From DASQZK01 sp963732905 (GTDB lineage Bacteria; Bacteroidota; Bacteroidia; Bacteroidales; GCA-2748055), in the NCBI GenBank assembly GCA_963732905.1, contig CAVTBM010000004.1, forward strand, positions 1 through 64,000: a DNA stretch of 64,000 nucleotides, written 5' to 3'. Shown here one piece after another: positions 54,395-62,388 of this stretch. The stretch's first letter is position 1, and each line of letters starts with the position of its first letter. Position numbers and translations under genes: made by a program. The notes under the pieces were generated by a model. It saw nothing but the letters and a program-made list of their open reading frames with translations. It searched no databases and had not been told where the DNA came from.

Positions 54395-54436
54395 ATGTTT
54401 CCTTTCTTTTAAAACCTGCCAGCAAGTGTGTTCATA

Positions 54437-56848
54437 TTAATCATGCATTGCCGGTTCTTTGTTGATATTGATCATTGTTTTCCCGGGTACCAGTTTCAAA
54501 CTGGTACCCTTCCAGGTAAATATACCTTTAGTCTCCGGTGGAAGCATAACATACCCGGTAATCCCAGATGATCCCGTGCGCTGAAGTTCCAGCTCAATCA
54601 TCCCGTTTGGATGGGGCATCCGGGCATTTATATATTTCAGGTTTCCGGGTGCCGGCCTGACCGATACTTCCTTAAAACCAGGTTTTAAGGGTCTTATGCC
54701 ACAAACCGTTGCCAAAAAATCATAATCAGGGCTGGCGCTCCATGCATGACAATCAGACCGCTCATAAAAATCTCCTTCCTCGAACGTGGTCAGCCCCTGG
54801 TCTAACATTCGCTTCCAGTCACCAAGCTGGTCCAGGTATTTATCTGCCAGACCGGCTTTGTACATGGCCTGAAATAGGTAAAACCTGAATGAAATGGTTG
54901 TCTGTATCAGGGAGGTATCCGTAAGAACTTTTTGAACCAGGCTTTTCTGTCCGGAATCGGGAATGGCATCTGTAAGGACAGCCCAGATATTGGTATGTTG
55001 GGAGAAAATTTCAGAACCCGGAGTAGCCCGGAATAATCCCTTTACCGGATCGAAACAAAGCTCACGGACCGATTTCTTTATTTTTACGGCTAGGTTTTTA
55101 TACCTCTGCGATTCATAGTCTTCTCCGAAATACCTGAACAATTCGGCTGCCCTGTCCAATGCGTATGCAAACTGTAATGAGATAAGCGCTGAGTTGCCGC
55201 TGTCTGCACCTGCCGGCATACCGCAAAGAAAATCCCTGGTCCAGTCGGTGAAGTTGAACCAGTCCAGCGGGCCAAGCATTCCATTGGCATCCATCCTCCT
55301 TTCAAACCACGCTAAAACAGCCTGGATTCCGGGTAAAAACTGGCGAATAAAAACGGAATCACTGCGGAACATGTAATAATCATGAACCATATCGACCCAG
55401 TACAACGAGAATGGCGGAATAACCTGCAACACATTGGTCGGTCCCCTGCCCATTGTAAGTCCTTCAGGCATCCTGGACTGATCGGCCTGCTTCAGCAAAT
55501 TTCTCATCAGTCGGTCGTCACCTGAGACATACAGGGAAATCAGCGTCTGGATATGTGCATCGCCCAGATATTGCAGCTGTTCCCAATACGGACAGTCCAT
55601 ATAGGTTTCTCCGGCGCATAACCGCGCTGTACGCCAGCCAACTGTCCAGATATCATCCAGAACAGGATCATCCGTTTTAAAGGATGCATTTTCCGTGAAG
55701 GGATAAGCTGTAAAAACAGAGTAGTAATCCCTGATCTCCAGCGGCTCGTTAGCCGTTGTTATTTCCAGTTGAACGTACCGGAACGTGCGAAGCCACAGAG
55801 GTATAAATTTCCGGTCCGAGCCCCCGTCGGGAAGAAAAATATCATAATACCCCTCAATTTTTTTCCCTTCAATGATATTCCTGTTGCCTTTCTTTCCGTC
55901 ATCCCCGTACAGAGCCTCTGAATAGATTGCCCTGACAGTGCTGCTCCTGCCACCTGAAACCATGAGTTCGGGATAGCCGATGGTCAGAACACCGTTGTCG
56001 AGTAAAATTTTAACACTTGAATGAGGCGGAATCACAAGTCCCTTCCCTCCACTCAGAAACTGCGGGTCAACAGTGCAGCCTTCACTGCGGGCGATTTTTT
56101 CAAACCGTACTGTGTGTTTCTCCATCATCGGGATCTCCCGGGGGACGAGATGCCAGAAAACACCATGGAGATATCCTCTCCCTACACCACCTTCTATCAC
56201 CTTAGGGTTCAGCCACCTGCTATCATCAAAATGAAGTTTCTGCCAGCCCCAGGGATATTGCCGGGCATCGATCGAATCGCACGGTCCGGCCACATAAAAG
56301 TACCTGACCATCTTTTTTGTTACAGGGATTGCCTTATAGGCATTATTGCGGGTGACCACCCAGGGCGCTGTCCCTGTGTTTAATTTCGATCCCAGGGAAC
56401 CTTTTCCCTGCATGATGAAGGCCGTCCGGCTTGAAAACTGGGCAGTGGGCCTGAACTCGCCCAGATTAAAAACTTCGGCGGCGATGATATTTTCACCTTT
56501 CTTCAGGTATGGCGCAATGTCTATAGTTTCATAATTCCAGTACTGGAGACTGCTTTTTGCAGGACCCTCAGCCACCTCCTTTTCGTTCACGAACAACCTG
56601 TACCGGCTGTCGGCAGAAACATAAATGACCGAAGAGCCGGGGACATCTTCCAGTCGGAATGTATTCCTGAAGACGAATACAGCATAGTCAAATACTGAAG
56701 CCGTCGGATGGGTAATCCATGCTGCCTCCCAGGTATGACGCTGATGATCCCAGTCAGTATTGATCTTTATGTCTTTCTCCTGTGACCAGCCCGTACAAGA
56801 ACAGGCAGCCAGCAGAAAAACGGATATGAGCCGGTAATTCAGATTCAT
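54437..56848 (-). CDS. GH78 family alpha-L-rhamnosidase
   Basis: An 803-residue exported protein (signal FLLAACSCTGWS; Cys16 could be a lipobox). N-terminal beta domains (about 30-240) include YVSADSRYRLFVNEKEVAEG and YLKKGENIIAAEVFNLGEFR. A further beta domain (about 245-385) ends with FRYVQLEITTANEPLEIRDY. The (alpha/alpha)6 barrel (about 390-700) begins with the signature AGETYMDCPYWEQLQYLGD (about 412-430), a GH78 motif with E and D as likely catalytic acids, and has WVDMVHDYYMFRSDSVFIRQ. A C-terminal beta domain (PLKPGFKEVSVRPAPGNLKY) closes it. The stop of the GH106-like gene overlaps its ATG by four bases, so the two are translationally coupled. Confidence 0.9.
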   Translation of the reverse strand: MNLNYRLISVFLLAACSCTGWSQEKDIKINTDWDHQRHTWEAAWITHPTASVFDYAVFVFRNTFRLEDVPGSSVIYVSADSRYRLFVNEKEVAEGPAKSSLQYWNYETIDIAPYLKKGENIIAAEVFNLGEFRPTAQFSSRTAFIMQGKGSLGSKLNTGTAPWVVTRNNAYKAIPVTKKMVRYFYVAGPCDSIDARQYPWGWQKLHFDDSRWLNPKVIEGGVGRGYLHGVFWHLVPREIPMMEKHTVRFEKIARSEGCTVDPQFLSGGKGLVIPPHSSVKILLDNGVLTIGYPELMVSGGRSSTVRAIYSEALYGDDGKKGNRNIIEGKKIEGYYDIFLPDGGSDRKFIPLWLRTFRYVQLEITTANEPLEIRDYYSVFTAYPFTENASFKTDDPVLDDIWTVGWRTARLCAGETYMDCPYWEQLQYLGDAHIQTLISLYVSGDDRLMRNLLKQADQSRMPEGLTMGRGPTNVLQVIPPFSLYWVDMVHDYYMFRSDSVFIRQFLPGIQAVLAWFERRMDANGMLGPLDWFNFTDWTRDFLCGMPAGADSGNSALISLQFAYALDRAAELFRYFGEDYESQRYKNLAVKIKKSVRELCFDPVKGLFRATPGSEIFSQHTNIWAVLTDAIPDSGQKSLVQKVLTDTSLIQTTISFRFYLFQAMYKAGLADKYLDQLGDWKRMLDQGLTTFEEGDFYERSDCHAWSASPDYDFLATVCGIRPLKPGFKEVSVRPAPGNLKYINARMPHPNGMIELELQRTGSSGITGYVMLPPETKGIFTWKGTSLKLVPGKTMININKEPAMHD

Positions 56849-59800
56849 TGTTGCCTTATGTTAAGGAGCTTCAGAATTTCAAACTCTTCCATTAAACCAT
56901 AATCCAGCTGCTGATATTCTTCTCCGGGAGGATAACCGGTAATGTTGTCCCACTGGTGTGCCGAAGCCAGTCCAACAGGCAAATCCCCGTGAAACGGGCC
57001 AAACAGGTTCTTATTACTTCCGATTACCCTGACTGTTAATGTGTTCATACCTGTGTTCAACTGGTCGCGAATATCCAGTACATATGGTGGTCTGAAAATG
57101 ATCCCTTCTTTCCGGCCGTTGAGCATTACCTCGGCGACAGTCCCGTTCCACCTTTTCAGCCTTATACGGTACATACCCGGTTCACTCACCCGTATATCCT
57201 TAGAATAATCGACAGCCCCGGCATAAAAAGGCCGGCCCTGGTCTTTCCAGCTTCCTGCCTTGAGTTCCAAAGGAGGGGTTATGTCCCATCCTTTTTCTGC
57301 ACTCTCCAGGGAGAAATCTCCGAGGATATAGACAGGCTCTATCTCTGCCATCACATTCATGGGGTTGACAATAACCTCAATCCTGTTCATTCCTCTTTTT
57401 AAACATTTGCCGGCGGGATACACAAGAAATGCGCGGTCGGTCCACCAGCGACCGGGGATTGGCGCAAGCTGTTCCCCGTTTACTTCGACAAGCGGTGCAG
57501 GATTGTCCCCTTCCACAACCGCTTCGAAAGAAGAAAAATCCACGTTCTCACCGATGAAAAATGAATAGATGGCAGTAAAACCTGTTCCTTCTGGGAACGT
57601 GTCCCGTTTTAGGGTTTCGGAACGGAACTGAACCATCGTATTCCACGGGTTCCCGGCTTCGAAGCCATGAGCCTTAAAAACGCGTTTGGCTGCATCCAAA
57701 ACATGCAGGTCATGGTATACAGAATTCTTCAGTTTGAGATCGCAGAAATCCATGGCCAGCACGTTTTTTTGTACCGCTTTAATCTTCATCCCGGAAACAT
57801 CCGGGGGTTGAGAAAAAACTTGTGAAGCACCGGGCCCGTCAATCCTTTTCCCCGGTTTGTTCAGAACATAGAGCAGGAGGCTTTCAGAAGGATACAGGTT
57901 GATTTTAAGTAAAAGCCTGCCCGATTTAGAAGAAACGATCGGATAATCAGCCATCTTACCCGTAAAGGGATCTAATCTCACCACCCTACTGCCCTGCAGC
58001 TCAAATGAACCGGTCGCGTTATCATATTTGTCTGAATTCACGGCAAAAAACAGCTGCCCGTCGGCTAAAATCCGTCGCTGATGGTACAGCTTACCCAATG
58101 TGTCGGGCTGTTCAATACCTTTCCATTCCCCGGAAAATAGCTGATCCCGGACTTCAACGCGATCCAGATCTGTCGCATTCATCCATCCGGGTATGGATTT
58201 CAATTCTTCAAAAACGCTCTTTTCATACTGCCCTTCTATGTATTCAGGAGCTCCTAAATTCAGAACCTTCCCGCCATTTCCAAGGAATGACCGGAGCAGT
58301 GATACGGTACTTCCGTCCAGCGTTTCACAGCCGGGAGGAATGACCACTAAGGCATAAGCCCGCTCTCCCACCCTGAACTTGCCGTCAGATTCGCTGCCAT
58401 TGCTCCTGATGATATTTTCGGACCCAAGATCATATTCAACCTGAAGCGTCTCAAGCTGATGAACAAAGGCATGAAAGTCTTTACCGATCCCGATGATCCG
58501 GTCTGTCACCTTTCCCCTGGCAGCATACATCCACGCAGTGGTGGTTGGCTCCAGTACAAGTACATGGTTTACCTGCTGACCTGCTGATAATGCATATGAT
58601 AATCGCCTGAAATAGTCGTTAAGATATTTATAGTCGTCCCACCAGGGTTCCTGATAGCTGTATGTGGGCGGGTAGTCATATTTCCTGGCTCCCTTAATGC
58701 TCATATCGACCAGATGCTGACACATAAAATTTACTCCGAGCACATATTCCCAATCGCCCAGACGTTTCATATCATTGAAGGTGAAATCCCAGCCAGCCCC
58801 ACCATAGGTTTCGCTTAACGACCGTTTCTTCCCCATCTGATTCGCAACACTGCTCAATTCCTTAACCGACCGGATATTCCCGAACTGGGCTGATGGCCAG
58901 TGGTTAGGATGAAATTCATTGTACCTGGTTTCTGAAAAATCATTGTATAGCATATCAATAGCAGGGATCTGCGGCCAGACGTACATGGCCATGTTATCAG
59001 GACACTGGTCGGGATCCGGCCATTCGTGTTCCCAGTAATGCCCTGTCCACGACATACCATGACGTTCACAATATTCAGACATCGGCTGGCTCCAGTTTTC
59101 GGTAAAAAGCTGAAGTAACGTTTCGTAATAATTATACCTGACCATTTTCCAGTTTCCCGTTTCCCCGATCAGTGAAGGTAAATTTGTTTTCAGATCATAG
59201 CCCCAACGTTTCTGAAATTCATCAAAAAGATTTGGACTCCAGCGGATAGATTGAAAATCAGGAGCATAAATTCCGGTCTCATCACTAAATACCCCTTTAA
59301 TCTCCGTTCCCATCTTATCAGCAAAATATTTTTCGTAGCCCTGGCGGAATGTGATGTCAATAAATTTTTCCGTGACTCCGGGCCTGAGAAGATCCACGTA
59401 TGAAAAGCCTCCGAACCAGTGAGATCTTTTATAGAATGTTTTTTTGAAGAGGTAAAACTTCCCCTTAAAATTTTTGAGTTTATCGGCTGATCCGGTGATA
59501 TCTTCCCAGGCATCTCCTTGTTGTTGCAGCACCAGCACGTATTCAGTCAGATCTGAAGGTAACCGGTCGGTACATGATCCCTTCAGCCCCTGACCTTCAT
59601 TGTACGATGAAGGCATTTGTTCGGGGACATAACCTCCGGCAAACCCGCTTGGATAGGAATTCTCATCGTAGATCCAGACGCCCATTCCCAGTTCCCTGCA
59701 GCGACTGACCGTATAGCCAAACAGGTCAAACCAGTCAGCTGACAGGTATTCATTGACCATGCCCGGCCTCGGGTGTACAAAGACACCCCCGAAACCTTTG

Positions 59801-60141
59801 TCCTTCAATTCTTTAAGCTGATAATTTAAATCCTCTTTTGTAACCAGGTTGTTCCAGACGAATAACGGAGCAGGCGCATACGAAGCCGGCGGGTTATTAA
59901 AGATCTCAAGGAAATGGTCAAAATCCGGGGGCCCGTTCTCTGCCTTTGGGCCACTAATGGAATTACCGCATGAAGAGATCACCAGCTGAATCATGAATAC
60001 CACCGGAAAAAATGCACTGCGGAATAATGCCTTTTCAGAATGTCGGGTACTATACCGGCTGCCGGGAATGTCTCTTCCATTAAAGGTTAAAAGCTTCCTC
60101 ATCACAACCGAAACCTTAATATTATCTTTTTTGTATTGCAT
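56845..60141 (-). CDS. GH106-like large glycoside hydrolase
   Basis: A 1098-residue lipoprotein-type protein; the likely lipobox is LVISSC at about residue 58, so the natural start may be one of the in-frame Met codons downstream of the first ATG. The catalytic part (about 75-620) has PAPLFVWNNLVTKEDLNYQL, KGFGGVFVHPRPGM, GMGVWIYDENSYPSGFAGGY, IKGVFSDETGIYAPDF and SLSETYGGAGWDFTFNDMKR, characteristic of the large GH106-related group of alpha-L-rhamnosidases and relatives. C-terminal beta domains follow (about 790-1090, with YRIRLKRWNGTVAEVMLNGR). GH106 enzymes remove rhamnose from rhamnogalacturonans; whether this member does so is unproven. It starts 17 bases from the next gene and ends in overlap with GH78. 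Confidence 0.82.
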   Translation of the reverse strand: MQYKKDNIKVSVVMRKLLTFNGRDIPGSRYSTRHSEKALFRSAFFPVVFMIQLVISSCGNSISGPKAENGPPDFDHFLEIFNNPPASYAPAPLFVWNNLVTKEDLNYQLKELKDKGFGGVFVHPRPGMVNEYLSADWFDLFGYTVSRCRELGMGVWIYDENSYPSGFAGGYVPEQMPSSYNEGQGLKGSCTDRLPSDLTEYVLVLQQQGDAWEDITGSADKLKNFKGKFYLFKKTFYKRSHWFGGFSYVDLLRPGVTEKFIDITFRQGYEKYFADKMGTEIKGVFSDETGIYAPDFQSIRWSPNLFDEFQKRWGYDLKTNLPSLIGETGNWKMVRYNYYETLLQLFTENWSQPMSEYCERHGMSWTGHYWEHEWPDPDQCPDNMAMYVWPQIPAIDMLYNDFSETRYNEFHPNHWPSAQFGNIRSVKELSSVANQMGKKRSLSETYGGAGWDFTFNDMKRLGDWEYVLGVNFMCQHLVDMSIKGARKYDYPPTYSYQEPWWDDYKYLNDYFRRLSYALSAGQQVNHVLVLEPTTTAWMYAARGKVTDRIIGIGKDFHAFVHQLETLQVEYDLGSENIIRSNGSESDGKFRVGERAYALVVIPPGCETLDGSTVSLLRSFLGNGGKVLNLGAPEYIEGQYEKSVFEELKSIPGWMNATDLDRVEVRDQLFSGEWKGIEQPDTLGKLYHQRRILADGQLFFAVNSDKYDNATGSFELQGSRVVRLDPFTGKMADYPIVSSKSGRLLLKINLYPSESLLLYVLNKPGKRIDGPGASQVFSQPPDVSGMKIKAVQKNVLAMDFCDLKLKNSVYHDLHVLDAAKRVFKAHGFEAGNPWNTMVQFRSETLKRDTFPEGTGFTAIYSFFIGENVDFSSFEAVVEGDNPAPLVEVNGEQLAPIPGRWWTDRAFLVYPAGKCLKRGMNRIEVIVNPMNVMAEIEPVYILGDFSLESAEKGWDITPPLELKAGSWKDQGRPFYAGAVDYSKDIRVSEPGMYRIRLKRWNGTVAEVMLNGRKEGIIFRPPYVLDIRDQLNTGMNTLTVRVIGSNKNLFGPFHGDLPVGLASAHQWDNITGYPPGEEYQQLDYGLMEEFEILKLLNIRQQ

Positions 60142-60158
60142 ATCTAAATTGATCTGTG

Positions 60159-62366
60159 TCAGTTTTTCAAATGAATGATAAATCCGGCGGTTTGGTTGAG
60201 ATCGTTATCATCCACACGCAGGGTCAGTATCCCGTCTTTCCATTCCCGTTTTTGAAGTGGAAGAGACCCGTGAATATTTACCTTTTCAATTTTATCGGGC
60301 ATTGAGGAAAGCCTGATGCTGATAAATCCCGTATCAAAAGGAACAACGGCAAGCTGTCTTGTCTCTCCGATTCCTTCATCGTCCTGAGAAATGAGAGCCC
60401 ACCGCCCATCCCATTCAAATGAATCCAGCTCTTTTACTGACTTATCCGGTTTGCCGCGAAGAATGAGAGCGGTCATCTTATACTTGCCAGGCGTACCTTC
60501 CGCACGTCCCCAGCAATTCAGCTGCGGAGGCAAGATCATATTCCCTGTACGGGAGTTGAGCCACACCGGCTGCCAGTCAATGGTTTTCCGGTACCATTTG
60601 TTGACGGCCAGCCGTCGGTTCAGGTATCTTTCAGGCACCGGGCTGCCGTCATCCAGGTGTGTCCCCAGAACAGCTCCGGGCGAGCCAAGAATAAAAGTGT
60701 TCAAAATAATTTCGTCATCGGTATACCAGTCGTACGAGGATGACCCGCTGATTGCCACATGCCTGTCTGACAGTAAGGCAGCCCAGATGCTCCACTGGCT
60801 GTGCCCTTCTTTAGTGGCGTACCACATATCACCCTGATCATCCAGTGACACCAGGTCTGCTGGTGAAAGAAAAAGAGGGTGGATCCCGTAATACATAATC
60901 GTGACATCAGGATCCACACTTCTTGCAGCCCCTGCGATTAGTTTCAACAGGGCCAAAGAATACCTTTCGCCCCTCAACCCGGGATCCCGCGGAACACCCA
61001 GATTCGGATTGGGCATGCCATATCCGAAATCCAGTTTGATCAGTTGAGGGTGCATTGTCATCATGGTTCGGATGGTACGTTCTTTCAGGAAGTCACGTGC
61101 ATGCTGCGAACTGATATCGATACAGAAATAACCCGGTTCAAAAGGATTAAAATTCCAGCTTGCAATGCAGGGGTTCCCACGACTGTCACAGATAAGATCT
61201 GATTTTGTCAGTCCGCAGGCAGCCGTATCGCCGATCCAGCCAACACACTCCCAGAGACCATGCATCATCTTGTTCCGGAGTATGTAGTCCCAGTCATCAT
61301 AAATATCAGGAAACTTCACCGTATCAGCCTTCCCCAGTCCCTGTGAAGCTTCCCACGGATCATCGATCACAAAAATTTCCGCACCAATTTTTTTTGCAAA
61401 ATCGACCATCGGCCGGATGGGAAAATCTTTATTTCTCCAGTTTCCCCAGGTATTCCAGATAGCTTTCTGGTGCAAGGAAGAAACCGGTTCCTTTTGGGGA
61501 AAAGAATTGAAATACTGCTTGTAGGCCTCCCATGCCGTTTCACCGAAAACAATACGAAGGGGATTTGACCAGTCCCTTACCTGTGATCCTTCACCCCAGA
61601 GATCTTCACGATATAAAAAATCCAGGCAGCCCAGTGAAGAACGCATCTTCAAGGTCATTGGGGCATCGGGGACAGATCCGGCACCAATGACCATCCAGCC
61701 ATTGTCATCACCCATGGCAAGTGAAAGGACCGGCCGTGGAAAAGCAGCCCCATAAGGAATACCCATCGATGGGCCAAAACTGCCAAGTGCGATATTGGTC
61801 TGCCCAAAATCCCACATGCGGAAAAAACTCTGGACAGTCCCCTCTTTGGCTCCCGGGATGCAATAGCCGAAAGCGCTCCAATCGGATGAAAACGGAGGAT
61901 TCTGATCATCCATCAGGCTTTGACGACCTGACGGGACTGCCGAGGTACCAATATAAAGATCAAGGATCTTTGGAATTTCTCTGGTCCATTTGACCTCGAA
62001 ATCTGGTATTGAGATACCCCAGCTTTCCTCTTTTATCACCAGGCTGCCATTTCCAAGATTACCAAACCGGAGCTCCAGACGTGTCAGGTTGCCTTCTGTT
62101 TTCTCACCCGTCACGACCGCTTTGATATAAACTTCCCGATTATCCGTATCCTGAAGCCTGAAAGCAGGTAAAAGACTGCCTTTCCAAATCGTATCGTGGG
62201 TGCTTATCTTAAATACGAGCGCTTTGTCGTCAGCAATATTCCATTCGAACCGGTAATTTCCGTTTGTGCAGGTCCATGGCTTCAACTGTCTGCTCACACC
62301 TGAGACGTTAGTGAAAGAGGTGAAAAGGAAGATGAAGATGGTCACTCTTTTCAATCGTATTTTCAT
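60159..62366 (-). CDS. GH36-like (clan GH-D) glycosidase
   Basis: A 735-residue exported protein (signal to about residue 23, SGVS). An N-terminal beta-supersandwich (about 30-290) precedes a TIM barrel (about 295-560) with WNTWGNWRNKDFPIRPMVDF, EIFVIDDPWEAS, LWECVGWIGDTAACG, and QLIKLDFGYGMPNPNLG, in which Asp446 is the expected nucleophile. SPADLVSLDDQGD holds the candidate acid/base Asp. A C-terminal beta domain (about 600-735) follows. The plan suggests alpha-galactosidase-like activity, but related families cut other alpha-linkages (for example alpha-N-acetylgalactosaminides or raffinose-type sugars). It lies 22 bases from the esterase gene and 17 from the GH106-like gene, thus within the operon. 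Confidence 0.8.
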   Translation of the reverse strand: MKIRLKRVTIFIFLFTSFTNVSGVSRQLKPWTCTNGNYRFEWNIADDKALVFKISTHDTIWKGSLLPAFRLQDTDNREVYIKAVVTGEKTEGNLTRLELRFGNLGNGSLVIKEESWGISIPDFEVKWTREIPKILDLYIGTSAVPSGRQSLMDDQNPPFSSDWSAFGYCIPGAKEGTVQSFFRMWDFGQTNIALGSFGPSMGIPYGAAFPRPVLSLAMGDDNGWMVIGAGSVPDAPMTLKMRSSLGCLDFLYREDLWGEGSQVRDWSNPLRIVFGETAWEAYKQYFNSFPQKEPVSSLHQKAIWNTWGNWRNKDFPIRPMVDFAKKIGAEIFVIDDPWEASQGLGKADTVKFPDIYDDWDYILRNKMMHGLWECVGWIGDTAACGLTKSDLICDSRGNPCIASWNFNPFEPGYFCIDISSQHARDFLKERTIRTMMTMHPQLIKLDFGYGMPNPNLGVPRDPGLRGERYSLALLKLIAGAARSVDPDVTIMYYGIHPLFLSPADLVSLDDQGDMWYATKEGHSQWSIWAALLSDRHVAISGSSSYDWYTDDEIILNTFILGSPGAVLGTHLDDGSPVPERYLNRRLAVNKWYRKTIDWQPVWLNSRTGNMILPPQLNCWGRAEGTPGKYKMTALILRGKPDKSVKELDSFEWDGRWALISQDDEGIGETRQLAVVPFDTGFISIRLSSMPDKIEKVNIHGSLPLQKREWKDGILTLRVDDNDLNQTAGFIIHLKN

Positions 62367-62388
62367 TCGGTATGAGGGTTTATCATGT